From Chionoecetes opilio (lineage: Eukaryota > Arthropoda > Malacostraca > Decapoda > Majidae): a stretch of 64,000 bases of DNA. Shown in pieces: positions 56,779-64,000 of the stretch. How positions within the stretch are numbered: position 1 is the stretch's first letter; every line of letters begins with the position of its first letter. The position numbers were made by a program, and so were the translations under genes. The stretch spans positions 227,683-291,682 of the forward strand of contig JACEEZ010001094.1 of the NCBI GenBank assembly GCA_016584305.1, written 5' to 3'. The notes beneath the pieces are model-generated. The model saw nothing but the letters and a program-made list of their open reading frames with translations. It was not told where the DNA came from and did no database searches.

Positions 56779-58575
56779 CGTGGCTCCTATATGTCTGTCT
56801 CGAACAAGGATGAAATAGAGGAGGAAAGGATGGAATGAGAGAAGGAGAGAATTAAGGAGAGGGAGGTGAAGGTGTCTTCAAGACACCTAGGGCCGTACTA
56901 TTGCGATCGCCTTGCGTCGCTTGCGATGCTGCGCCAGGTCAAGTCTCCAAGGGGGCGGAGTCAGGAGAAGGGTGTTGACAACTTTACAAGTATATTTCTC
57001 CCATTGAAAGTCTTTGATAGTTAAAGTTATTGCTGGTATTTAATCCCTGAATGCAGAAACATGATTAAAAGCTTATTAAATGATATATTGGGTACTGTAA
57101 TATCAAGATCAAGAACTAGAACTCCCGCCGACGTGAAAAATTGGAACAGTCGCCGATATTGGCGACAGTTCCTATCGGCGACAGTTCCAGGTACCTTCCT
57201 GACCAGGTCCACAAGCTTATTGGGCAGAGGGGAAGATTTTAAGTATAAAGGGTTTGAGTTGTTGTGCAGTTTTACCTAGGTTATAGTGAGGTTAGATTAG
57301 TAATATTAGGCTAACCATGTTATATTTTTGAGGGGTTCTCTCCCCCACTTTATAATTACGTTTTAGAGGTATCTGAAGGCATCTGTGCAGGTCTGGACGA
57401 AAAAAACACAGTAATAAGGGCGGGAAAACTCTAGAAATTTACCAGGCAAAGGTCAGGTTAGGTGGGGCTAATAAGCTTTTACCTATTTCTGTATAGCTAA
57501 CCTAACCTACCCTGACCTTCACCTAACAACGGTCAGCAGTGAGTTAGGTTAGGTAAAGGTCAGGTTAGGCTAATAATCCTTTACCTGTGTTTCTGTATAC
57601 GTAACCTAACCTGACCTTTTACCTGTGCTTCTGTACACCTAACTTAACCTCGTAAATTTTTACACTAGGACCGAAATTCCCTACACAATTGGAAGTATGA
57701 TTTCTGTTCACCTTAATGGATTCTAAGAAACATTTCTCTCCATGCCCTTCCGTCGCAAATCACTACTTTCGGAGATATAAGATGTTTTTAATAGGATGGA
57801 GTGTATAGGAGATATGAAAATTAAACTAACCTAACCCCACCTTTTGACTCACTAAACTAACCTAATCCCACGCTTTAACCTCCTAACTAAAGCCAAATCT
57901 GCATTTTAAAAAAAGTGTCCGCGGCAAGGAAAGAACAGAGGCGATGCAGGTCACAAGAGGAAGAAGAGTAGAGGCACGTAAACACTCGTCTCTCGCCTCC
58001 CTATAAACAACATGTCATATCTCCAAAAGTAGTGATTTGCGACGGAAGCTCACAGAGAGAATGTTTCCTAGAATCCAATAAGGTAAACAGAAACCACACT
58101 CCCAATTGTGAAGGCAATTTCGGTCCTAGTGTAAAATACTCCTAACCTAACTAACCTAACATAACAGCGTAATATCTCCACTAAAAGAAAGAAGCAGAAA
58201 TTCTGCTGAAGCAGAAATTATAGTCCTTCATAGGGTAGTAAATGAGATATGGCAGGGGTACATGCTACTGTAGATAACTCTATCGTCGCCACCTGCACTA
58301 ATGTCGCCAGCCGCCATATATTACGAATTGTAGCATCACTACTGATCTGTATGTGCCACTACAGATGATACACAGTAGTTTATATCATGACTGTATAATC
58401 TACCCTGTTTCAGCGTTGTTTTATGCTTTGTATAAAGTGTCATAAGGATTCTCACCTCCCATTCCGCCGCCACTTCCTTGGCCAGCTCACACAGTGGAAG
58501 GTTTCGTCCCAGGCGCTTCTGTACCAGTGGCCTTCTTTCCATCATGAAATAGTAGAATGGACTGCGCTTCTCCAT
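39291..58575 (-). CDS. mael: Maelstrom, HMG box and MAEL domain, piRNA pathway protein
   Basis: Germline protein needed in animals for piRNA-directed transposon silencing, found in nucleus and perinuclear nuage. Nine exons join in frame to 408 residues; human MAEL is 434 from memory. Residues ~3-60 form the HMG-like box (RSPFYYFMMERRPLVQKR, LCELAKEVAAEWEALSVSEK, ARYGVKKD). Residues ~100-335 fit the MAEL domain (RNase H-like fold): FYLRMDEGLFVPAEITVMEF, EQGIAKAFHAIIEP, FIPVAYRHMATEHSQATHNL, LFQKIYSRL, CLWDYHAGIACEWH, VRYCTMSCVKRWLYLMCRHI. The CEWH...C set fits the family's Glu-Cys-His-Cys zinc group. The C-terminus is Gly/Arg/Ser/Gln-rich (GPRGLAVLGRGQTQSSF), as in other MAEL tails. No frame break seen. 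Introns hold LINEs, MITEs and two minisatellites. Confidence 0.93.
39420..41738. repeat. 41-bp minisatellite, ~56 copies, filling Maelstrom intron 8
   Basis: Unit CACAGTCTTTGCCTTAACCA + TCACCTCACCCCTGCACTCC + T, period 41 in nearly all units. Variants are CATC/CAGC and GCACTCC/GCCCTCC; three or four units carry 1-3-bp deletions and one irregular patch lies at 40500-40680. High unit identity indicates recent expansion or homogenisation. It occupies about 98% of the intron 39408-41758. Confidence 0.98.
41759..41848 (-). CDS. mael: Maelstrom exon 8
   Basis: Acceptor TGCTCTTACAG. Encodes EKLSVSKDVSVSEYTGATGL and TPPVSHDAIQ, exactly 30 codons; donor CAG|GTAAGA. The 41-bp minisatellite begins about 20 bp after the donor. 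Confidence 0.85.
41849..42932. other. Maelstrom intron 7
   Basis: No transposon end or exon seen; only short poly(A) tracts. Confidence 0.5.
42933..43121 (-). CDS. mael: Maelstrom exon 7
   Basis: Acceptor CTTGCCAACAG. Encodes WHVEKERDSVRYCTMSCVKR, WLYLMCRHIGMTDAFGVAPE and VNLAWLMQ; donor CAG|GTGAGT, phase 0. Confidence 0.92.
43122..44216. other. Maelstrom intron 6
   Basis: No exon or clear repeat. Words such as GGTATCACAGACACTATAAA near 43400 and GCATCTTATACACTT near 43985 may be worn transposon ends. Confidence 0.4.
44217..44359 (-). CDS. mael: Maelstrom exon 6
   Basis: Acceptor TTTTCATGTACAG. Encodes EERLKVYSLEMLFQKIYSRL, INRIPLSIATGYITECLWDY and HAGIACE; donor GAG|GTGAGG, phase 0. Confidence 0.92.
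44735..44816 (-). CDS. mael: Maelstrom exon 5
   Basis: Acceptor GATGATTTTCAG. Encodes DLEEHQWTLYTLQSELEQTR and QILHLIV; donor GTAG|GTACGA, phase 1. Confidence 0.85.
44870..45279. mobile_element. Non-autonomous hAT-like element
   Basis: Inverted ends CAGAGCCGCCCTAAG (left) and CAGAGCCGGCCCAAGG (right, complement). 410 bp, non-coding, in Maelstrom intron 4. No perfect target duplication remains. Confidence 0.65.
45440..45930. repeat. 32-bp minisatellite, ~15 copies
   Basis: Unit GGAGAGAAATTGTATAAGCA + AGGATCAAGCCT, period 32; three units lack four bases (GGAGAAATTG). In Maelstrom intron 4. Confidence 0.97.
46002..46213. mobile_element. TTAA-flanked MITE, copy D
   Basis: 212 bp, TTAACCCCTTCATGCCCAGA to TCTGGGCCTCAAGGGGTTAA, perfect TTAA ends, same orientation as copy C. 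Next to a LINE 3' fragment. Confidence 0.85.
46214..46405 (+). mobile_element. LINE 3' end fragment
   Basis: Plus strand encodes RRRLNNIYSSFPQRSIHAWN, the C-terminus of a LINE ORF2, then AACTAGGTAAATAAATA, the same kind of 3' end as at 47690 and 55255. Opposite strand to Maelstrom, intron 4. Confidence 0.65.
46490..46647 (-). CDS. mael: Maelstrom exon 4
   Basis: Acceptor TCACCCTCACAG. Encodes FIPVAYRHMATEHSQATHNL, LPKECGD and SPAQVARDLKAFLAE; donor GAG|GTGCGT, phase 0. Confidence 0.9.
47290..47690 (+). mobile_element. LINE ORF2 C-terminal fragment
   Basis: An open stretch 47394-47690 encodes MLRAMSGMERNDKEDMYVWD, KTRCLKDIKKYSFPYRCIDM and AKSIHVFRAKIDQM, a typical non-LTR C-terminus ending at the 3' motif ACTAGGTAAATACATA. 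Same family as 54450-55260. In Maelstrom intron 3. Confidence 0.7.
47691..48865. other. Maelstrom intron 3, unclassified repeat
   Basis: 48050-48130 (GATCCAGATCTGGATCCTGG with AGAAGTGATTAACTTT) resembles 50385-50470 (CAATCCAGATCCGGATTTGG), so a dispersed repeat is present. No coding sequence recognised. Confidence 0.45.
48866..49835. mobile_element. 970-bp TTAA-flanked TIR element
   Basis: Inverted ends AGTAATCGTCCAGACC, each followed or preceded by TTAA (48862-48865 and 49836-49839). Inside is a direct repeat (CATTCCGTAGCCACACACCA at 49318 and 49434). No transposase frame seen. TTAA targets fit piggyBac- or Kolobok-type elements; this is a different family from the 211-bp MITE. Confidence 0.75.
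49836..51223. other. Maelstrom intron 3, no exon seen
   Basis: Contains the 50385-50470 repeat related to 48050-48130, and a T/TTC-rich tract at 50710-50760. 50640-50880 (GGCCATTCGACGGTACAGAA, CTAACCACTCTGCTACCGCC) ends in a sequence resembling a reversed tRNA-like SINE head. Confidence 0.4.
51224..51367 (-). CDS. mael: Maelstrom exon 3
   Basis: Acceptor TTACCCATCCAG. Encodes LFSLPFYVVSSSFYLRMDEG, VPAEITVMEF and FEQGIAKAFHAIIE; start of the MAEL domain. Phase 1 both sides. Confidence 0.92.
51420..52030. repeat. Degenerate repeat block rich in GCGACTGTTGCC-type words
   Basis: Repeated words TTGCCGTAGTTAGG, CAGCGATTGTCGGC, TGCCGTCATG and TGCGACTG occur two to four times each. Unclassified; probably a decayed transposon in Maelstrom intron 2. 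Confidence 0.5.
52640..52855 (+). mobile_element. LINE RT fragment
   Basis: MDKRKAIGPDGVLGYVLR matches the start of a non-LTR RT domain (KA-GPDGV). Ends at a stop at 52855, nine bases before the TIR element at 52864. Confidence 0.6.
52719..52753. repeat. (CA)n microsatellite within a LINE fragment
   Basis: About 17 CA units between open sequence encoding VDDET and the RT motif at 52768. Confidence 0.9.
52864..53991 (+). mobile_element. TA-flanked TIR element carrying a LINE fragment (copy 2)
   Basis: Same family as 28301-29289: inverted ends AACCCTCGTTTTCCC(G/A)GA, TA outside. A frame at 53248-53745 (165 codons) encodes ISAIKRLISRVCHSTWNN, TRLRQGHTTLTAHLHRLRQS, PHCPWCRNVSETIENFLLHC, then a stop; this is a LINE ORF2 C-terminal zinc-knuckle region. 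The two copies differ by a deletion and a duplication inside. Confidence 0.75.
54450..55260 (+). mobile_element. LINE RT/C-terminal fragment, frameshifted
   Basis: Encodes CYISLFGDDAKLLREIRSYK and WSRRWEMEFNEIKCHV (RT motif with F-G-DD in place of the usual F-A-DD), then after stops MEYAAIVWSPYKK, HVKKLERIQRMAAKMVPEL. Ends CACAACAAGGTAAATACACA. Same family as 47290-47690. In Maelstrom intron 1/2 region, on the opposite strand. Confidence 0.75.
55357..55540 (-). CDS. mael: Maelstrom exon 2
   Basis: Acceptor AAATGATTTTCAG. Encodes ALSVSEKARYGVKKDRRGRE through YHLHE, the end of the HMG-like box and a charged linker; donor GAAG|GTAAGA, phase 1. Confidence 0.9.
55541..56160. other. Maelstrom intron 1, first part
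   Basis: No exon; CTCC/GAGG-rich low-complexity patch at 55660-55800. Confidence 0.5.
56160..57650. repeat. Region of scattered TTAGG/CCTAA words and local duplications
   Basis: GGTTAGGTTAGGTTAGG at 56530 and AACCTAACC words throughout. 56168-56218 and 56288-56335 form an inverted pair (AATAACCTCCTAGCGAGACC against its complement). 56637-56713 and 56959-57035 are direct repeats (TATATTTCTCCCATT, AAAGTCTTTGATAGTT). A (TA)n array lies at 56717-56775. Confidence 0.7.
57652..58145. mobile_element. Foldback element with ~125-bp inverted arms
   Basis: TACACTAGGACCGAAATT, GGATTCTAAGAAACATT and CGTCGCAAATCACTACTTTC on the left arm (57660-57786) recur inverted on the right (58015-58137). About 230 bp of spacer. 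Flanked by CCTAACCTAA words on both sides. In Maelstrom intron 1. Confidence 0.7.
58456..58575 (-). CDS. mael: Maelstrom exon 1
   Basis: ATG at 58575; MEKRSPFYYFMMERRPLVQK start of the HMG-like box; ends GAATGGGAG|GTGAGA, phase 0. No 5' UTR exon located. Confidence 0.9.
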
Positions 58576-59100
58576 GATGAATTATACGCTGGATAAGACC
58601 CAGGAAGGTGGATATTCACTGCTAAATGAACGGTGCCTCACTCTGTCGCCTCAGCACAATGGCGTCGTGCAGCTTGGAGGCAGTGTTGCCAGATCCAGCT
58701 GCCAACATTTCCCTTTGAAACATTTCCCTGTTTACCCTGTATTTCCCTGTCTCTTTTATGTCAGCTTTTCCGTCAATTTGCAATGGAAATACAGAGGGCT
58801 TTTACCCCTTTTTATCAGCCAACTTTAAAATTTGGGTCACTTTCCCGTGGGTGGTGTGCGACTGGCGCTTGTCCTGTAGCAAGGCAACAACGGTCCCTTT
58901 AACAGGGAACTTTCCCAGCACCTGTGGCAGCCACCTTTGACACTTATATTTATCCATGCACAGTTCTTTAATCTTCCAGGGTCACCATTTCTGAATTCCT
59001 CCACATCTTCATGAGTTGTTAATGTGGTCTCTTTTACATTGAAATTCTCTACGGTAGCTACCAAGGATAGTACAATATCCTTGGTAGCTACGGTAGCATA
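58576..59100. other. Region upstream of Maelstrom
   Basis: Presumed to hold the Maelstrom promoter, but no TATA-like or initiator element was identified with confidence. GCAGTGTTGCCAGATCCAGC at 58680 resembles a common transposon-end word. Confidence 0.35.
59054..59091 (-). other. Perfect 16-bp stem-loop after a stop codon
   Basis: GTAGCTACCAAGGATA, loop GTACAA, TATCCTTGGTAGCTAC. It begins about 10 nt after the TAA (59101-59103) of the tentative minus-strand gene, so it would lie at the very start of its 3' UTR. Confidence 0.75.
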
Positions 59101-59573
59101 TTACTTGTGAGTTCGAAGTTTACACATGTTTGTGCCTGAAGCTTTTCCTGTCCATATTTCATTGGTACAATAGCTTTCACACTCCGAAAGAACAGCTACC
59201 GTAGGATATGAGTGCTCCACAGGGCCAAGTGCAATACTTCTTGTTATGTCATCTGTGAGAAAATACATTATACTACAGTTGAGTGGGTGGGGCTGCAAAA
59301 AGGTAGTGGGTCAGGCTCCCATGTAGTCTGTGTACATTACTCACCTTAAAAAGCCGTCCTTGGAACCTTCCTTGAACCCCCAGTGCGCCCTCTGTGACGC
59401 AGGATGTCCCTGTAGTGTGGAGTCCTGCCTGGAGCAGCAGGACACCACAACCTACACGGCATCCTGTTCCTTCTCTGCATGAATTATTTGCCGTCCAGTC
59501 TGTGTCCGATCCCTCCACACAGTTCATGAATACTGATGACTCACAATTAATGGTCTTGCTCTCTCCACTTCCA
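59101..59573 (-). CDS. Tentative Cys-rich protein, two 3'-terminal exons
   Basis: Minus strand. Exon 59573-59345 (acceptor possibly ATTCATTAG) encodes SGSGESKTINCESSVFMNCV, NNSCREGTGCRVGCG and GALGVQGRFQGRLFK; donor AAG|GTGAGT. A 52-bp intron ends CCTTTTTGCAG; exon 59292-59101 encodes PHPLNCSIMYFLTDDITRSI, PTVAVLSECESYC and NMCKLRTHK, then TAA. Both halves join in phase 0. The last part loosely recalls a PAN/apple-like Cys pattern. Not recognised with certainty; could be a gene relic. Upstream exons were not found. Confidence 0.4.
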
Positions 59574-60302
59574 CTAATGAATCAAAACTAGGGTCTCGGG
59601 TTTGCACACATGAAATTTGTAGGTTATATATGTTGCTCTCTCTCTCTCTCCACCTAAATAGATCAGTTACAAAACCAGCTACGTACGTGTCGCAAAATAC
59701 CACTTATGTACATATTTCCAGTGACTTGTTTCTGTTCTACATGGTTTTCTTGAATCTAAATAAAATAATTTGTGTACGGACACCTTTTATTGCCCTCAGG
59801 TTTATTTTGTGACAGCACTCATTGAAGATAGGTTTATGGCTCATAATGCAATACCTATGCAGCAAATAAGTGTCGCATTGATTACTAAAACTGCACTTAA
59901 CATAAGAACATAAGAAAATAAGGAAGCTACAAGAGGCCGTGAGCCCTACACGTGGTAGTTCCTGAACCTGCACTTGATGGTGATATGAACCACTGATGAT
60001 CATCCTTACTTGATGGCAGGATAGTAATGGCTTAGGGATAGTTGCCACAAGCTGTCAGTCTTTGTGATTTTAAGTGTCCTTCCATTTCCATTTCATGTTG
60101 TGCTTTATTTCAATATTCTCGTCAGCCATAGCGCTTGCCTAATCTTTTGGATCACTTTGGAGTGGCTATTGCTATTCTTAGGTCTAAATAGTGGAAGGGG
60201 GTCTTCTCTATGACATTTCTCGGGAAATAAGAGTTAATAAGGTGTAAGGTTAGTTATGGAAACGTTGCTCAGAAATTAAGGATGAGGCACATTATTTTAT
60301 CT
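59574..60302. other. Intergenic stretch with a LINE 3' scrap
   Basis: 59885-59960 is the reverse complement of the 3' end of the LINE at 7190-7575 (AAGCTACAAGAGGCCGTGAG). Otherwise nothing supported. Confidence 0.5.
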
Positions 60303-60898
60303 GAGCATTTTTTAAGAAAATCTTACTGGGCGACATTCCTTGGATATCCAGAAGGGTGGTAGTAGGCATACCTGTTAAACTACAGTTTTTTGGTATTATC
60401 TTCCTCATTTCGTATGTCGTGTGACCCCTCCCCTCCTTTTCCATGCTGTGCTTATGAATCTTCCAGTGATAGCAATTTTTTTTCCACTACGCAAACAATC
60501 GACGGGGTATATATGGCGGCACAAGATTATATAGACATTAAAAGAAGAAATATATATAAATAATGATCATATGCAGTAATAAGAAGCACTTCTGGAAATT
60601 TACAAATAGGTGGTGATTTAGAATACACATATTGTGCACAGAGACTTAAAAGGACTGAATGGTGACAGTCCATCTATGGCGAGCTTCCTGGTTCCAGTGG
60701 TATTTTATGAATATGCTGTTTAATTATCTTGCAAACATCGCGTGCCCAGATTTTAGACATTAAAAAAAAATAATAAATAATGATCCTAATAAACTGGACA
60801 TGATGGACAGTTTATGAATAAATATTTTCAGACTTAAAAATGTCTTACTGGGAGACACCATCTGAGATCGCCCAGTTGGCATGTTAAAAAATGCACTG
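60303..60898. mobile_element. Non-autonomous hAT-like element, longer copy
   Basis: Relative of 15093-15546: shared TCTTACTGGGCGACATTCCT and CCCAGTTGGCATGTTAAAAA. 596 bp. Flanked by TTTTATCT at 60295-60302 and 60899-60906, an 8-bp duplication, if the first two bases of the left end are lost. Confidence 0.75.
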
Positions 60899-61670
60899 TT
60901 TTATCTTGTCCAAAACATGCTGCCTGCCAGATGTCTGGTAGAGGATTTTGCCAACAAAAAATACAACACAAAAATAACTGAGTCTAAAAATGCATCAATG
61001 AGAAGGTAATATTTGACTATAACTGTTTTCAGATTAACATCAATGTTTTACAATCACCACAAGTAGACAAGACGTGTGTGGGAATGAATACTGAAAAGTA
61101 CATAGTCTACATTTGATTATTTATTACTTACAGTATTTCAGAGTTATTTGTGAATTGTTGTAACACAAAAGTACATATCCTGTAAAACTAAAAGTCATCA
61201 ATGCCTCACATTTAATTTTTGCATCAATATACTTTGCAGTTTATGATGAACAAAGTCACAATATTCAAACTGAGAATCAACTAGAAATGTAGCTCATAAA
61301 CCCTGCAAACAATCCACAATCTCAACGTCCTAAACCAAAAACATATAAATAAATATTACAAATGCACTTAAATTATCATGAATGGTAAATTTCGCAATGA
61401 TAATTCCTTTGCAAATCACTGATATATTTTCCAAAAACAGACAGATTTGACACACACAAAATGTAAAATAAAAACTAACCAAGTCATTCACTTAAAAAAA
61501 AATATGGTTAGACAATGTTTAATAGCTATGAAAATATTCTGAGCATTATTAGGAAGATTGATATCTAAATAAAAATGAATGTGAGTCATTGAGAAGTGGC
61601 TTATTATTTTGTTTAACCGGTAAAATGTAACAAATGATTCATGCAGTAAACCCTGTAACATAGGTTTGTT
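60899..61670. other. AT-rich stretch without features
   Basis: No repeat array, transposon end or exon seen. Could be intergenic or 3' flank of the minus-strand gene on the right. Confidence 0.45.
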
Positions 61671-61671
61671 A

Positions 61672-61986
61672 CAGTTCAGTTCAGTTGTGGGTCGGGAGTC
61701 AGGCCTTTTTTAACGGCACTCCCTGACGTGTTTCTTCTTGCTGTCTGGGTCTTTAATTTGTTGTCTTCTCTTATTCTATCTTATTAGTTTCTTTCTTTTT
61801 CTTTCTTCTTATTTTCTCTGGTCATCCAAAAACTGTTGATTGTTCTTTTTGTTTCTTCCACATTCCCGTCCCCAAACAAATACTCCCCCACTATAGCCTC
61901 TTCCTCCTCTAGGTAAGGTTGTTGTAGCCTCTTCCTCCTCTAGGTAAGGTTGTTGTAGCCTCACACTTTTCTTTCTTTAATTACTG
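61672..61986 (-). mobile_element. LINE 3' end, 5'-truncated (copy 3 of 3)
   Basis: Same family and orientation as 1311 and 18721; ends with ACAGTTCAGTTCAGTT on the plus strand. Contains a local duplication of CTCTTCCTCCTCTAGGTAAG (61897-61950). Confidence 0.75.
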
Positions 61987-62329
61987 CTGTACAATACTAC
62001 ACTGCTGTACACTGCTACAAATACAACTGGAACCTACTATAGGATGAAAGCATTCTTGGTGACTTTTCAAAAATTTGTCCTATATTTTCAAAATTATGAA
62101 AATTCTACTGTCTATCTACTAAGTCTATCTGATAAGACTGACTCCAGGAAATTCTTGGTTGATGAGTTAGAGGGAAAGGTTTGGCTTGCTGGTGATGACA
62201 GGCATCGCGATAATATGAGGAATGATGACGCCAACACGCTAATGACACACCTGACCTGACCTGCCTATCATCTTTAGGTCTGTCTTAACAAATAGGTCCA
62301 TGTTCATATATCTAAAGTCTATAGCTTTA

Positions 62330-63187
62330 CACTCAATCCTCAGTTATAGTGCATTCAGCTAGTACACTTACCTACATGTACCTCAACCCTCGGCTATAGT
62401 GCATTCAGTTATCGGATTTTACGGCTATCACGCCTTGTATATCTGCACAAACAAGTCTATCACTCCTCACCCATGTCTATCTTGCTATGACTGCCATGGT
62501 TGCAGCCAGGTCTTGGCCAGACTCAGTGAGGGCTGGGGAATTGGTTGGTTATGACATCAGGACATTAGCAGCATGCTGTGATTGGCTGCTCAATCTTTCC
62601 CACCATCCATGTCGGGTGTGCATTCTCTCAGACTTAAGTAATAGCCGTGTGGAAACCTTTTGCGATACAATAATGGCCGATTTACCCCGACCTCGTCCTC
62701 CCAGCCTTGGCCAGCACAATGCTGTGGCTCCTGCACCAGAAGTTAAGAAAAGAAAGAACTTGACCTGTGCTCAGAAATTATAAATTTCTTGTGCAGCTGA
62801 TCAACAAGGGTGAAACGAACCATCTGACTTTGAGGGTTTCACTAGTGGTACAGCTGACAAAATCCTGCATGAGTTACAGGCTCGTCACGATGGTCACTAA
62901 CACTTCACACAAGCCTCGGAATCTATCCACCCACCTAGGCTCCTCATCATCCCCAAAAAGTTAAAAAAAATGTTATAAATGTATGTTGTTTTATGACATC
63001 TGATTTAATGTAATATTTCTTCATATGTTGGAAAAACAAGGTAAAGACGTGAAAAAAACATGTAAAATCTATGGTTATCTTGGCGATCCTGGCACCAATT
63101 TGAATGATTACTACAAGTTCTATTGTTCGGCTATCGTGATTTTGGCTAAAGCGGCACCAATTAGGCACGATAGCTGAGGGTTGAGTG
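62330..63187 (+). mobile_element. Pogo/Tigger-like element, 858 bp
   Basis: Inverted ends CACTCAAYCCTCRGCTATCG-like with TA on both sides (62328-62329, 63188-63189). A frame from 62673 encodes MADLPRPRPPSLGQHNAVAP and EVKKRKNLTCAQKL, which resembles the start of pogo/CENP-B-type transposases, then stops. The rest of the transposase is gone. Copy interrupted by a SINE at 22320-22919. Confidence 0.65.
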
Positions 63188-63584
63188 TATATGACAAAAT
63201 ATATAGTGCAAATAAACATAATTTTACTGTGAAATACCATTTTAAATAAACAACTATATTCTTTGATTCAAGCACCAAAATAAAGCACAGCAAAAACCTT
63301 ACAGCATGTAAATGTTAGTCAACAACCAATGGATCAAAAATAATAATTTCCTTCCCACATTTAAAACAATAAAAAGAAGCATGTTTTCCACCACAACAAC
63401 TAATATCCAAAAAAACATTCTTGAAGTCAACTGTAAATATTTATCCTCTCCTTAGTGTGACACAATAGTGACATTTATAGTTAAAACGTATAAATAATAG
63501 TTATAAAAATAGACCCTCTGAAAATGTATAACAAATATATATTTGATCTGAAATGCAACAGTATATCTATGGGTGTTGGCCCAC
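63188..63584 (-). other. Possible 3' UTR of the right-edge gene
   Basis: AT-rich, no repeats. Would be 3' UTR if the exon at 63585-63682 is real. Confidence 0.3.
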
Positions 63585-63682
63585 CTAGTGGTGCGCCTCC
63601 TGGGCGGGTGCCGCTCGTCTGACTGTGATGGGCCCGCACCAGCTGTCCTGCACCATGTACAGTTGGCCCTCGTGGTGCATAC
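63585..63682 (-). CDS. Tentative terminal exon of an unidentified gene
   Basis: Minus strand. Acceptor TTTCTTTGTTAG before 63682; encodes (x)MHHEGQLYMVQDSWCGPIT then VRRAAPAQEAHH and a TAG stop at 63585-63587, entering with one base from an upstream exon beyond the window. The codon pattern and GC rise against AT-rich flanks support coding. I do not recognise the protein. Confidence 0.45.
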
Positions 63683-64000
63683 CTAACAAAGAAAAAGTAA
63701 TTCCTAAAGAATAATACAACAAGAAGCAAAGTACATAGTGCTAGGGTTATCCTCAATTTAATTTAACTTTTACAAACATAACATCTAGGAAATCAAGAAC
63801 ACATCTCTTTCCACAACTATGCATTATGTGTGTCTGTGTGCATATTGATCTAGTTTTGATTTACAGGAAAAGAGCTAAGCTCGTACTGTCCCGTCTCTAG
63901 AACTACATTATGCAGCTTTGCTTTGCAGTCGTGAATATTCTTGGCATGTAGTGTATGTACCTCTACCTCTTATCCAGGTTATTCCACAGTTCAATGGATC

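Noticed and set aside
58574..58902. Plus-strand ORFs of 84 and 89 residues overlapping the Maelstrom start region
   Set aside because: Antisense frames with no recognisable domain; the minus-strand HMG-box exon explains the coding signal.

Overview
The window is nuclear DNA of an arthropod, most probably a decapod crustacean (inference). The grounds are genes split by long introns with GT-AG borders, very heavy micro- and minisatellite load, many decayed DNA transposons and LINEs, patches of the arthropod telomere-type repeat (TTAGG)n, and three recognisable animal genes. No bacterial, organellar or viral gene was recognised. The long uninterrupted ORFs are tandem-repeat artefacts; the real coding sequence is in short exons.

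Layout. (1) 1-12759, plus strand: the 3' half of a gene for a Cys-rich extracellular protein of the arthropod DUF7042/DUF7043 type, five exons, ending in a C-terminal hydrophobic tail typical of a GPI anchor signal. Its introns hold a 46-bp minisatellite, A-rich repeats, a 60-bp minisatellite of about 24 copies and GTA/GTG repeats. (2) 12760-20258: 3' flank and intergenic DNA with (TG)n, (GA)n, MITEs, and a SINE interrupted by a hAT-like element. (3) 20383-32369, plus strand: a complete ketohexokinase (fructokinase) gene with two alternative first coding exons of equal phase, then four shared exons. (4) 32370-39290: intergenic DNA with a LINE ORF1 relic, a tRNA-like pseudogene and the probable 3' UTR of the next gene. 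(5) 58575-39291, minus strand: a complete Maelstrom gene (piRNA pathway), nine exons, 408 residues; its last intron is almost wholly a 41-bp minisatellite. KHK and Maelstrom are convergent. (6) 59101-59573, minus strand: a tentative two-exon 3' end of a Cys-rich protein. (7) 63585-63682, minus strand: a tentative terminal exon of an unidentified gene running off the right edge.

Mobile DNA fills most of the rest. There are four copies of a ~211-bp TTAA-flanked MITE, a 970-bp TTAA-flanked element, TA-flanked Tc1/mariner- or pogo-like elements (two of them carry LINE fragments), hAT-like elements (one with an 8-bp target duplication inside a SINE, one with a BED finger relic), a long-armed foldback element, and fragments of several LINE families. 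Maelstrom acts in silencing of such elements, but nothing in the sequence links its position to them.

Exon borders were set by reading frame, GT-AG signals and remembered family sequences; no alignment or database search was run.
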